A stretch of DNA of 54,249 nucleotides from an uncultured Prevotella sp. (GTDB lineage Bacteria > Bacteroidota > Bacteroidia > Bacteroidales > Bacteroidaceae): positions 1-54,249 of the forward strand of contig NZ_URNN01000002.1 of assembly GCF_900549175.1 (NCBI RefSeq), written 5' to 3'. Of this stretch, positions 7,809 to 16,247 are shown piece after piece; the stretch's first letter is position 1; every line of letters begins with the position of its first letter. The translations under genes and the position numbers were made by a program. A model generated the notes under the pieces. It was not told the origin of the DNA. It made no database searches and saw nothing but the letters and a program-made list of their open reading frames with translations.

Positions 7809-10127
7809 CTACATCGGGTCAACATCATAGTATATCTGCAGGGCCGCATAACGTTTGTCTTCCATCACCTTGCTGCAGGCCAGACGCAGATATTCGCGCA
7901 CGCGCTTCATATCGATGCCGTTCTCGAGTTTGAGCACTATCTTTCTTATGTTCAGCGTCTTCACCTTGGCCACGGCCGGCTTGTCGGGTCCCAACACCCG
8001 TGTGCCGAACCACTGGCGCAGACGGCTGCCCATTTCGATGGCGGCAGTGTTGACAGTGTCATCATGAACATGCTTCAGATATATGTAAATAAGCCGCGTG
8101 TAGGGCGGATAGAAAAACGCCTGACGCTCGGCCGTGAGATCGGCGTAGAGCGCGGGATAATCGTTGTTGACAACCTGGTGTATGACAGGCAGGTCGGGAT
8201 TTTTAGTTTGCAGCACCACCAGTCCGCGCTTGCCGCGACGCCCTGCCCTTCCGCTCACCTGAGCCATCATCATATACGCCTGCTCGTAGGCACGGAAATC
8301 GGGATAGTTCAGCATCGAGTCAGCGTTGAGTATGCCCACTACACTCACCCTCCCGAAGTCGAGCCCCTTGCTTATCATCTGCGTACCAATGAGAATGTTG
8401 GTGCGGCCGGCGGCAAAGTCGCCTATAATGCGCTCGTAGGCATTGCGTGTGCGGGTGGTGTCAAGGTCCATGCGTGCCACCGAGGCATCGGGGAATATGT
8501 CGCGCACGGTCTCCTCTATCTTCTCCGTACCGTACCCCCGTGTCCGCAGGTCCTTACTGCCGCAGGCCGGGCACTCCGCCGGCACACGGTATGTATATCC
8601 GCAGTAGTGGCACGTGAGCTGGTTCATGTTGCGGTGAAGCGTCAGACTGACATCGCAGTTCTGGCACCGCGGCACCCATCCGCACTGCCTGCACTCTATC
8701 ATCGGAGCGAAACCGCGCCGGTTCTGAAACAGTATGGCCTGCCCGCCATTGTCGATAGCCTCGCGCACACGGGCCAGAAGCAACGGCGAAAACGGACCGT
8801 GCATCATCTTGCGGTGCTGCAGGTCTTTGATGTCCACCACACGCACCTCGGGCAGCTCCACGCCCTTGTAGCGTGTGGAAAGCTCCACCAGCCCGTACTT
8901 TCCCGTGCGTGCGTTATGATAACTCTCCATCGACGGCGTCGCCGTGCCCAAGAGCGTCTTGGCCCCCTGCATGTGGGCAAGCATGATGGCCGCCGAACGG
9001 GCGTGATAGCGCGGGGCCGGGTCCTGCTGCTTGTAGCTTGTCTCGTGCTCCTCGTCGACGATGACAAGACCGAGACGGGTGAACGGCAGCAGCACCGCCG
9101 AACGGGCACCCAAAATGATGTCGTAAGGACAGGCGGAGAGCTGCTTGCGCCAAATCTCCACCCGTTCGGCATCGGAATATTTGGAATGATAGATGCCGAG
9201 ACGGTTGCCGAACACCCTGCGCAGACGCTCCATCATCTGCACGGTGAGGGCAATCTCGGGCAAAAGATATAGCACCTGGCGGCCGGCATCAATCTCGCGT
9301 TGTATGAGATGGATGTAAATTTCGGTCTTGCCGCTCGACGTCACGCCGTGAAGCAGCGTGACATTCTTCTTCAGAAAGGAGAACAACACGGCATTGTACG
9401 CCTCCTGCTGCGCCTCGCTGAGACGCTTGATGTTCTCCGGATGCGGCTCGACATCGTTGTTCAGCCGCCCCACCTCGCGGGTGTATGTCTCCAAAAGGCC
9501 GCGCTTTACAAGGGCGTTGAGCGTGGCCAGTGAGGCGTGTGAGACGTTCATCAGCTCCTCACGGGTTACTTCCCTTACGGAAATATCACTGCCGACATCG
9601 CCCGGCAAGTCGGCCTTATCCTGCCCGCCGGCCACTTCTTCATCGGCCACTCTGTCCCATTGCGACAGCGAGAGATAGACGGTGAAAGCCTTCAGCTGCC
9701 TGTCGGCCCTGCCGAGCATGCCCAATGCCGCATGCAGGGCACGCGCATTGCGGAACTGCGGCGCAAGCCTTATATAAAGCTCTGTCTTGGGGCGATAGCC
9801 GTCTTCGGCCTTAAGACCCGACGGCAACGCGGCCTTATAGACCTCGCCGACGGGCGACATATAGTAGTCGGCTATCCACTGCCACAGTTCGTACTGCCCC
9901 GGGGTGACCACAGGGGCCGCATCCATCACCTGTGTTATGGGCTTCACCGTATAGCCCTGCGGCTCGTTGTCGTGCAGCCGGGCCACCACCCCGACATAAG
10001 ACTTGCTGCGCCCGAAGGGCACAAGCACCCGCACCCCGAAACGCACCGACGCCTCCATCGACGGCGGTACGGAATAGGTGAAAAACCCTTCAAGGGGCAG
10101 GGGGAGTATTATGTCGGCGTATCTCAT
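7809..10127 (-). CDS. priA: Primosomal protein N' (PriA helicase)
   Basis: 772 residues from the ATG at 10127; a GTG one codon earlier (10130) is possible. The N-terminal 3'-DNA-binding region (ADIILPLPLEGFFTYSVP) is followed by the helicase core: Walker A in GVTSSGKTEIYIH, DEEH box in VIVDEEHETSYKQQ, GTATPS, and a zinc-binding insert with paired cysteines (CRQCGWVPRCQNC, CHYCG, CPACG). PriA reloads the replicative helicase at stalled or recombination-derived forks. Its start codon overlaps the stop of the upstream M28 gene by one base (TGATG), so the two are probably translationally coupled. Confidence 0.96.
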   Translation of the reverse strand: MRYADIILPLPLEGFFTYSVPPSMEASVRFGVRVLVPFGRSKSYVGVVARLHDNEPQGYTVKPITQVMDAAPVVTPGQYELWQWIADYYMSPVGEVYKAALPSGLKAEDGYRPKTELYIRLAPQFRNARALHAALGMLGRADRQLKAFTVYLSLSQWDRVADEEVAGGQDKADLPGDVGSDISVREVTREELMNVSHASLATLNALVKRGLLETYTREVGRLNNDVEPHPENIKRLSEAQQEAYNAVLFSFLKKNVTLLHGVTSSGKTEIYIHLIQREIDAGRQVLYLLPEIALTVQMMERLRRVFGNRLGIYHSKYSDAERVEIWRKQLSACPYDIILGARSAVLLPFTRLGLVIVDEEHETSYKQQDPAPRYHARSAAIMLAHMQGAKTLLGTATPSMESYHNARTGKYGLVELSTRYKGVELPEVRVVDIKDLQHRKMMHGPFSPLLLARVREAIDNGGQAILFQNRRGFAPMIECRQCGWVPRCQNCDVSLTLHRNMNQLTCHYCGYTYRVPAECPACGSKDLRTRGYGTEKIEETVRDIFPDASVARMDLDTTRTRNAYERIIGDFAAGRTNILIGTQMISKGLDFGRVSVVGILNADSMLNYPDFRAYEQAYMMMAQVSGRAGRRGKRGLVVLQTKNPDLPVIHQVVNNDYPALYADLTAERQAFFYPPYTRLIYIYLKHVHDDTVNTAAIEMGSRLRQWFGTRVLGPDKPAVAKVKTLNIRKIVLKLENGIDMKRVREYLRLACSKVMEDKRYAALQIYYDVDPM

Positions 10128-11116
10128 CACTCGCTGAACAGCACCTGAACCACCGTCTGCCCCACGGCCTGCAGGGTGGCCTTGTCGATATGGGCCATGT
10201 CGTCATTTACAGTATGCCATGTGGGGCCGAAGCTGCTTGCCTCGCAGTCGAGGTAAAACGGTATGATATCTATCGTGGGTATGCGTGCTATCTGGTTTAC
10301 GGGCACGTGGTCGTCGTTGACCATGCCGCCGTCTGACGTCGGGAAGTAGCTGCCATAGCCGGCCGCCTGAGCCGCCGCCCACACCTTGTCGACAATGCCC
10401 GGTGCGAAATGCTTCGACACCAGCTCCTTATGGAAGTAAGCATTCTGCCCGCCTACCATGTCGAGCAATATGCCGAAACGCGCCTCATAGCCCTGACGAT
10501 GGGGATTGTTTGCCCAATACTGCGCACCGAGCGCCCACGAGTCGCCGTTGTCGTCGCTGCTGTCACTCCACTGCGGCAGCCCCCAGTCTTCGGCATCGAA
10601 GCAGATGAAGTCGACCCCCAAAGCCAGACTGTCATCAGCTGACAGCAAACGGGCAATCTCGAGCATCACCGCCACACCGCTCGCCCCGTCGTTGGCAGCC
10701 ATCACGGGCTTGCGCCAGTTGGCAGAATCGGGGTCGTTGTCGGCCCACGGGCGGCTGTCCCAATGGGCGCAAATCAATATGCGGGTGGTCTGCCCCGGCT
10801 TGTAACTGGCTATTATGTTGGTGCTGCGCAACGGTGTACCGTCATAACCGTTGAGCGTGGCCCGCTGCGTCATGACGTCCATACCGTAGCTGCGGAACTT
10901 CTCCGCTATCCACTCGCCACACCTGTCGTGGGCCTCGCTGTTCATGATGCGCGGACCGAAAGCGCACTGCGCCTCACAAAACGCATACGCGCTGTCAGCC
11001 GAAAAAGCCGGTCCGACGGGTTTCGGGGTGCTGCCGCTGTCGTCCGACGAAGTGCCCTTGCGGCTTCCGCAGGCGCAGACGGCAAGTATACATACTATAT
11101 ATAACAGTTTTTTCAT
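10127..11116 (-). CDS. M28-family glutaminyl cyclase/aminopeptidase-like lipoprotein
   Basis: 329 residues with a lipoprotein signal (hydrophobic core, then V-C-A-C16), so it is probably anchored in a membrane after Lgt processing. M28 zinc-site motifs are in order: AHWD (H118, D120), ANDGASG (D143), FDAEDWG (E176, D177) and a C-terminal DDHVPVN. The combination with FDAEDWGLPQW resembles bacterial glutaminyl-peptide cyclotransferases, which convert N-terminal glutamine to pyroglutamate; that would fit envelope protein maturation in Bacteroidetes, where pyro-Glu N-termini are common. Aminopeptidase activity is the alternative. It is followed directly by priA. Confidence 0.85.
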   Translation of the reverse strand: MKKLLYIVCILAVCACGSRKGTSSDDSGSTPKPVGPAFSADSAYAFCEAQCAFGPRIMNSEAHDRCGEWIAEKFRSYGMDVMTQRATLNGYDGTPLRSTNIIASYKPGQTTRILICAHWDSRPWADNDPDSANWRKPVMAANDGASGVAVMLEIARLLSADDSLALGVDFICFDAEDWGLPQWSDSSDDNGDSWALGAQYWANNPHRQGYEARFGILLDMVGGQNAYFHKELVSKHFAPGIVDKVWAAAQAAGYGSYFPTSDGGMVNDDHVPVNQIARIPTIDIIPFYLDCEASSFGPTWHTVNDDMAHIDKATLQAVGQTVVQVLFSE

Positions 11117-11181
11117 GTCTTTGTTTCTTTCTGATTTATCGGTTGTTTACAAACAAGGCATGCTCTTCCGGCATGCTCTTG

Positions 11182-13104
11182 TCATGTCCTTTTGCCCTGC
11201 ACAACATCCATCAGGCGCAGGAAGTTGCCTCCCCATATCTTCTCAAGGTCGCTCTCACTGTAACGGCGGGCAAGCATCATTCGGGTGAAACCTATGAGTT
11301 CGGACGAACATGCCAGACCACGCACGCCGCCGTCACCGTCGAAATCGGTGCCTATGCCCACATGGTCGATACCCATCACGCGTATGGCGTGCTCCAGATG
11401 GGATATGAAATCCATTACGGTGGCCTCGCCTTCGGTACGCAGAAAACCGTGGTAAAGCGTCATCTGTGCCACTCCGCCACTGCGTGCCAGCGCCCTCATC
11501 TGGTCGTCGGTGAGGTTGCGCGGATGGTCGCACAAGGCCCGCGCGCTGCTATGGCTGCACACTATCGGCACAGAACTGATATCGAGAGCGTCGTAAAAAC
11601 TCTTCTCCGAAGCATGGCTCAGGTCGACCATTATGCCGAGACGGTTCATCTCGCCTATCACCCGCTCGCCCAACCGGCTCACACCGCCATGCGTGTTGCG
11701 GCCGCGGGCACTGTCGCAGATGTCGTTGTCTCCGTTGTGGCACAACGTGATGTACACCACGCCGCGCCGGGCGAAATGCGCCACATTGGCGGCATTGCCC
11801 ACCAAAGCCAGACCGTTCTCTATGCCGAGCATTATCGACTTGCGGCCGGCGTGCTTGTTGGCGCGAAGGTCGGCCGGCGTGCGGGCGATGGCCAGATAGT
11901 CATTGTTGTTCCGCACGATGTCCTCTATCTTGTCGAAGATGAGGTCGGCATACTCCATCGGGCCGTCGACGTCGAAATCAACTTTCTCCCGGAACGTCTC
12001 ACCCTCTCCAGGCTGCGGCAGATAAGCAACCATCACAGTGGCATCCTGACGCCCTTCTGTCATCTTGTGCAAATCGACAAGAAGCTGCGGGTCGCGACTG
12101 TCGAAACGCACGCCGCGGGAGAAGAACATGGGTGTGTCGCAATGGCTGTCGAACGTCAGCACACGCCCGTGCAACCTCTTGGCGGCGCGGAAAAGGGCGG
12201 CCTCACCAACGAGCCACCGGAACAGCGGCGCACCCTCGTCCAGACATTCCGGATGCCACTGCACACCCATCACCGGCTTGAACTCGCTGCTCTCCACGGC
12301 CTCTATCACCCCGTCGGGCGCCACCGCCGTCACGCGGAAGTGCTCGCCCGGATCGCTGACAGCCTGATGATGGAATGAGTTGACGGCAATGTCAAGTTCA
12401 GAGTGCAGAGTGCAGAGTTCAGAGTCCTCAAGTGCAGAGTTCAGAGTGCAGAGTGAAGAGGTATGATTACCTTTTGCTGCTTCACCCTGTACCGAGTCTT
12501 GAGAGTAATCATACCTCTTCACTCTGAACTCTGAACTCTGAACTTGAGGACTCTGAACTTGAGGACTGCCACTATATAAGTTGTACAATAGTGAGCCCCC
12601 GGTGATGGCCACCGTATGCGTAGGCTCGCTGCGGTCGGCCGACTGCGAGTGTTTGACGGAGGTTGCGCCGATATCCTGTGCCACCTTGCCGCCGAGTGCC
12701 ATGGCAAGAGTCTGTATGCCGCGGCAAATGCCGAGCATGGGTATCTGGCGGTTGTAAGCCATGCGCGTGATGAGAAGTTCGGGCAGGTCGCGCTCACTGT
12801 TGATGTCTCCCAAACGCGGCGAAGGCTCCTCGCCGCAATACAGCGGATTATAGTCGCCGCCGCCGCTGAGCAGGAGGCCGTCGATGCCGTCGAGTGTGTT
12901 GACGATGACATCGGTATCGGCCGACGGCGGTATGATGACAGGCACGCCACCGGCCTTTATCACCGACTTGTAATAACGGTCGGTCAGCTTGCACAGTCCC
13001 TCGCCGTAATTACCCGTAATGCCTATCACGGGACGGTCCTTCGCCTGTGGAAAGCCTGTATAAACATTTTCGGCAAGGCGCGACTGCCAGTCAAAACGGT
13101 CCAT
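11182..13104 (-). CDS. Fusion of C26 gamma-glutamyl hydrolase-like and M19 membrane dipeptidase-like domains
   Basis: 640 residues. Residues 25-310 are a class I glutamine amidotransferase-like C26 domain (PuuD type): nucleophile C127 in GICRG, and H284/E286 in WHPE. Residues 315-640 are an M19 renal-dipeptidase-like domain: H321 and D323 in DSHCD, a Glu in GIENG, HNGDND, and SHSSARALCDHPRN. Together they could cleave gamma-glutamyl and dipeptide bonds, for example in glutathione or peptidoglycan-derived peptides (inference). Residues 180-237, between SLLYNLYSG and IAVNSFHHQ, are encoded by a palindromic repeat and do not belong to either family. The M28 gene follows after 65 bases. No export signal is seen. 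Confidence 0.88.
   Translation of the reverse strand: MDRFDWQSRLAENVYTGFPQAKDRPVIGITGNYGEGLCKLTDRYYKSVIKAGGVPVIIPPSADTDVIVNTLDGIDGLLLSGGGDYNPLYCGEEPSPRLGDINSERDLPELLITRMAYNRQIPMLGICRGIQTLAMALGGKVAQDIGATSVKHSQSADRSEPTHTVAITGGSLLYNLYSGSPQVQSPQVQSSEFRVKRYDYSQDSVQGEAAKGNHTSSLCTLNSALEDSELCTLHSELDIAVNSFHHQAVSDPGEHFRVTAVAPDGVIEAVESSEFKPVMGVQWHPECLDEGAPLFRWLVGEAALFRAAKRLHGRVLTFDSHCDTPMFFSRGVRFDSRDPQLLVDLHKMTEGRQDATVMVAYLPQPGEGETFREKVDFDVDGPMEYADLIFDKIEDIVRNNNDYLAIARTPADLRANKHAGRKSIMLGIENGLALVGNAANVAHFARRGVVYITLCHNGDNDICDSARGRNTHGGVSRLGERVIGEMNRLGIMVDLSHASEKSFYDALDISSVPIVCSHSSARALCDHPRNLTDDQMRALARSGGVAQMTLYHGFLRTEGEATVMDFISHLEHAIRVMGIDHVGIGTDFDGDGGVRGLACSSELIGFTRMMLARRYSESDLEKIWGGNFLRLMDVVQGKRT
12393..12567. 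repeat. Palindromic repeat inserted in frame in the C26 domain
   Basis: About 175 bases. Outer parts are runs of 6-7-base units (TTCAGAGT, GCAGAGT, and the complement CTCTGAA); the inner arms contain AAGAGGTATGATTAC (near 12449-12456) and its complement near 12500-12513, around a ~40-base centre. The arms pair over about 50 bases with few mismatches. It adds residues 180-237, rich in Ser, Gln, Leu and Cys, at a surface loop before the conserved VNSFHHQ, without a stop codon or frame change. Confidence 0.85.
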
Positions 13105-13139
13105 AAACGATGCTTTAAATAAAACAGATACGGTGTTTT

Positions 13140-13613
13140 TTATTCTTCCTCTTCGTCAACCTGTACCGGAATCTCGCGCTTTATGCTCTGCTCGAGCGAT
13201 ATCAGCGTCTCCGTAGCCACCACTCCGGGTATGTCCTGAAGCTGTCCGTTGAGCAGATCCATGAGCTGCTCGTTGTCGCGGGCGTACAGTTTGACGAGCA
13301 TGGTGTACGGCCCGGTCGTGAAATGGCACTCCACAATCTCGGGTATGTGCCACAGCCGTTCCACCACTTCCTTGTACATGCTGCCACGCTCAAGCGTGAT
13401 GCCCACATAAGTGCATGTGGAATAACCGAGACTCTTGGGATTGACGTCGAATCCGCTGCCCATTATCACATTGCCGTCGATGAGATGCTGCACACGCTGG
13501 TGTATCGCGGCACGCGACACCTTGCAGTCGGCTGCCACATCCTTGAACGGGATGCGGGCGTTCTTTGACAGAATATTCAATATCTTCTTGTCAAGATTAT
13601 CTATTTTCTCCAT
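13140..13613 (-). CDS. Lrp/AsnC-family transcriptional regulator
   Basis: 157 residues. The N-terminal winged helix-turn-helix (LDKKILNILSKNARIPFKDVAADCKVSRAAIHQRVQHL, broken here for length only in description) is followed by a RAM/AsnC ligand domain with IPEIVECHFTTGPYTMLVKL. The tail is acidic (VDEEEE). Such proteins form octamers or higher rings and sense amino acids or related metabolites. It lies immediately upstream of the peptidase cluster (C26-M19, M28, priA) on the same strand, so control of peptide or amino-acid use is a reasonable inference. Its own -7 box is at 13662. Confidence 0.92.
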   Translation of the reverse strand: MEKIDNLDKKILNILSKNARIPFKDVAADCKVSRAAIHQRVQHLIDGNVIMGSGFDVNPKSLGYSTCTYVGITLERGSMYKEVVERLWHIPEIVECHFTTGPYTMLVKLYARDNEQLMDLLNGQLQDIPGVVATETLISLEQSIKREIPVQVDEEEE

Positions 13614-13661
13614 TATTGTTGTTGTTTGCTGTTATCTGACATAATGTAATGAAACAATGAG

Positions 13662-13669
13662 CAAAATTA
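13662..13669 (-). promoter_or_regulatory. -7 box for the Lrp-family gene
   Basis: TAATTTTG on the minus strand, 48 bases before the ATG at 13613. Confidence 0.5.
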
Positions 13670-13740
13670 CATATTTTTATTGAATCACGCATCATTTTGC
13701 TATCGAAAATTTGCAAAAGCCTGTCAATATGGACAAAAAG

Positions 13741-13855
13741 CTGTCAAGTAAAACCAGTACCATACAACTGACAAGTTTCTTAGGCATAAAGAATAATAGT
13801 GTAAAGCATCATAGTAATTAACCAAGAAACTGTCAAGTAAAACCAGTACCATACA
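13741..13855. repeat. Pair of 26-base perfect direct repeats
   Basis: 13741-13766 and 13830-13855 are identical (start CTGTCAAGTAAAACC, end CAGTACCATACA), 89 bases apart. Between them are GACAAGTTTCTTAGG and ACCAAGAAACTGTC, which are roughly inverted to each other. No gene lies between 13614 and 14080. Confidence 0.8.
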
Positions 13856-13856
13856 C

Positions 13857-13951
13857 GTAACGGCGTTACGTGAGCCGTGTAACATTGTAACACGGGTCTT
13901 GTAACATCGTTACGTGAACCTTGTAACGCCGTTACTTGACCCTTGTAACAG
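13857..13951. repeat. 22-bp tandem array with GTAACnnnGTTAC cores
   Basis: Four units begin at 13857, 13879, 13901 and 13923, each exactly 22 bases, and a fifth begins with GTAACAG at 13945. Each unit holds GTAAC-n3-GTTAC (unit 2: GTAAC-n3-GTAAC) followed by a TGAnCC(T/G)T-like tail. The array ends 43 bases before the -7 box of the M50-like gene. Confidence 0.8.
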
Positions 13952-13993
13952 AATTTTTGTCCGTTTTTGGGTTTTCAGTTTATTATTTTATAG

Positions 13994-14001
13994 TACCTTT
14001 G
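13994..14001 (+). promoter_or_regulatory. -7 box for the M50-like gene
   Basis: TACCTTTG, an exact TAnnTTTG box, 79 bases before the ATG at 14081. Confidence 0.55.
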
Positions 14002-14080
14002 CACGTCTTTATCCCATACTTTCTCCAGATGAGAATGTCTGTGTGACGGCACGATTAAGAACAAAACTTGACAGACAAAT

Positions 14081-15256
14081 ATGAAGAAGATTATAAAGTT
14101 TACAGTATCGCTGGTTGTCGGATTGTCAATAGGCCTGATAATCGGTATTCTTGTAGGAATGATGATTACGGGCAAAGGTGCCGGCGACATCATCGGCGTG
14201 TTACGCGATATCGACGCCGGCAGCATCATGGAAAGTACCGCTGTTTCGCTGGCGGCATTTGTGACTGCTGCGACATTGCAGATTGTCATCCACGAGGGAG
14301 GCCACCTTGTCGGCGGACTTCTCTCAGGCTACCGCTTCGTTTCGTTCCGCATTTTCAACATCGCCCTGATACGCCACAAGGGGCGTTTCGCCCTGCGCCG
14401 GTACAGTATTGCCGGCACCGGAGGACAGTGCCTGCTGCTGCCGCCCGACGGCAATGCCGACGACATACCGCTGATGCTTTATAATGGCGGCGGCATAGCA
14501 GCCAATATAATTATGGTGGCCACAGCCGCGGCACTGCTGATATTCTGCGACGGCATCAATGCCGCCATTATCGTCCTGCTCATTTTCTTAATACTTTTAG
14601 GTATCTTTTTCGGTCTTCTCAACGGCATACCGATGAAGGTAGGCGGCATAACCAACGACGGCTACAACATGCTGCTCTTCCGCCGCAGCAAATTGAGCCG
14701 CATGCTGTTTGTCAACCAGTTGCGTGTGAACGCGATGATTCAGGACGGCATGCGTCCCAAGGATATACCGGAAGAGCTTTTTGCCATCAGCGGCGTTGAC
14801 GACCCGACGGACGTAATGCAAGGCTCGGCCATCATCATCCACGCCACCCGTCTGCTTGACATGGGAGACACGGAAGGGGCTTACAACATGCTTGCCGGCG
14901 TTATGAAGAAGAAGGAAAAGATGGTGAAACTGCTTGCGAACGAGGCACAATGCGAACTCCTGTTTGTCTCGCTCATGCTCGGCCGCACCGAAGAGGCACG
15001 CACACTCTACACCGAAGACTTGAAGAAATACATCATGACATACAGTAAGATAATGTCATCAAAACAACGCATACTTCATGCCGTGGCGCTCTTTCTGGAC
15101 AACGATGCAGCCGAAGCACGCCGCATATACGACAAACTGGAGGCCAACCGTTCTGGATATATGATGCAGGGAGAAGTGGCAATGGACCTGGTACTTATGA
15201 AGAAGGCGGAAGAGTGTGCTGAAAAACGTGCAAACGGACAATGTATTGCCGGATAA
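14081..15256 (+). CDS. M50-like integral membrane metalloprotease with C-terminal helical repeats
   Basis: 391 residues. A first membrane segment (residues 5-30) with GxxxG spacing is followed by a second carrying H-E-G-G-H (IVIHEGGHLVGG), a match to the HExxH zinc site of site-2 proteases. A later membrane region precedes NGIPMKVGGITNDGYN, comparable to the second S2P motif (NxxP...DG) that supplies the third ligand. Residues after ~215 form a soluble TPR-like helical region (LLDMGDTEGAYNMLAGVM, LFLDNDAAEARRIYDKL). An intramembrane protease or a catalytically altered relative is likely; substrate unknown. The transporter gene follows on the same strand. Confidence 0.75.
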   Translation: MKKIIKFTVSLVVGLSIGLIIGILVGMMITGKGAGDIIGVLRDIDAGSIMESTAVSLAAFVTAATLQIVIHEGGHLVGGLLSGYRFVSFRIFNIALIRHKGRFALRRYSIAGTGGQCLLLPPDGNADDIPLMLYNGGGIAANIIMVATAAALLIFCDGINAAIIVLLIFLILLGIFFGLLNGIPMKVGGITNDGYNMLLFRRSKLSRMLFVNQLRVNAMIQDGMRPKDIPEELFAISGVDDPTDVMQGSAIIIHATRLLDMGDTEGAYNMLAGVMKKKEKMVKLLANEAQCELLFVSLMLGRTEEARTLYTEDLKKYIMTYSKIMSSKQRILHAVALFLDNDAAEARRIYDKLEANRSGYMMQGEVAMDLVLMKKAEECAEKRANGQCIAG

Positions 15257-15287
15257 TGTTATTGCTCATGATAATAACAGTATAACA

Positions 15288-16247
15288 ATGAATATCATCA
15301 AGTTCTTGAAGACATGGACGCTACCGGTGTCGATGGTGGCCGGAGCGGCAAGTTATTTCGTATACGTAAACCTGCCCTTTCTCGCCCCCACACGGCCATA
15401 CGCCAACGCCGTAGTGGGTGTGGTGCAGCCGATGCTGATATTTGCGATGCTCTTCCTAACGTTCTGCAAGGTGTCGTTTGAAGACATGAAACTGAAGCGC
15501 TGGCACCTGTGGCATGCACTGATACAGATGTCGCTCTTTGCCATGACGGCCGGGGTGCTCATCGTCTTCCCCACACTCCACTCGCGCGTTCTCGTGGAGA
15601 GCGCCATGCTCTGCCTGCTGTGCCCCACGGCCACGGCGGCGGCAGTGGTGACGTCGAAACTCGGGGGCAGTGCCGCCAGCACCACCACCTACACCATAGT
15701 CATCAATCTGCTTGTGGCCGTGATGGCACCCCTGCTCCTTCCTCTGGCCCATCCGCACGACGGCCTCACGTTCCTGCCAACGTTCAGCATGATATTACAC
15801 AAGGTGTTCCCCATGCTCATCTGCCCGCTGATAGCCGCGTGGGCGGTGCGCCGGTGGTGTCCGCCGCTTCACAGGATGATGCTGAGGGTGAAGGACCTGG
15901 CGTTTTATCTCTGGGCCGTGGCACTGGCCATAGCCATAGCCGTCACCGTAAAGGCCATCGTGCACAGTACGGTGCCCGCCTCTTATCAGTTCGGCATTGC
16001 CGCCGTGTCGCTCGCGTGCTGTCTTTTCCAGTTTGCCACAGGCAAGCGCATAGGGCGCAGATACGGCGAGGAGATGGAGGGCGGACAGGCACTCGGGCAG
16101 AAAAACACGGTGTTTATCATCTGGATGGGCTACACGTTCCTGTCACCCGTCACGGCTGTCGCCGGCGGCTTCTACAGTGTGTGGCACAACGTTATCAATT
16201 CTTGGCAGCTGAAAAAGGCCGCCTCATGCACACAACACCGAGAATGA
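15288..16247 (+). CDS. Bile acid:sodium symporter (BASS)-like transporter
   Basis: I place the start at the ATG at 15288 (MNIIKFLKTWTLP, 319 residues); the frame also opens upstream at 15216, overlapping the preceding gene. About nine to ten hydrophobic segments are seen. The segment CLLCPTATAAAVVTSKLGGSAASTTTYTIVINLL resembles the crossover region of BASS-type and related permeases. The final segment includes NTVFIIWMGYTFLSPVTAVAGGFY. It is probably a secondary transporter of an organic anion in the inner membrane; substrate unknown. Its last 53 bases overlap the 3' end of lgt on the opposite strand. Confidence 0.75.
   Translation: MNIIKFLKTWTLPVSMVAGAASYFVYVNLPFLAPTRPYANAVVGVVQPMLIFAMLFLTFCKVSFEDMKLKRWHLWHALIQMSLFAMTAGVLIVFPTLHSRVLVESAMLCLLCPTATAAAVVTSKLGGSAASTTTYTIVINLLVAVMAPLLLPLAHPHDGLTFLPTFSMILHKVFPMLICPLIAAWAVRRWCPPLHRMMLRVKDLAFYLWAVALAIAIAVTVKAIVHSTVPASYQFGIAAVSLACCLFQFATGKRIGRRYGEEMEGGQALGQKNTVFIIWMGYTFLSPVTAVAGGFYSVWHNVINSWQLKKAASCTQHRE

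Noticed and set aside
8064..9272. Long plus-strand frame opposite priA
   Set aside because: Shadow of the GC-rich third codon positions of priA; no family features.
11143..12378. Long plus-strand frame opposite the C26-M19 gene
   Set aside because: The opposite strand encodes clear catalytic motifs of two families throughout.
13857..13951. CRISPR array
   Set aside because: Units are contiguous with no spacers and no cas genes are in the window.
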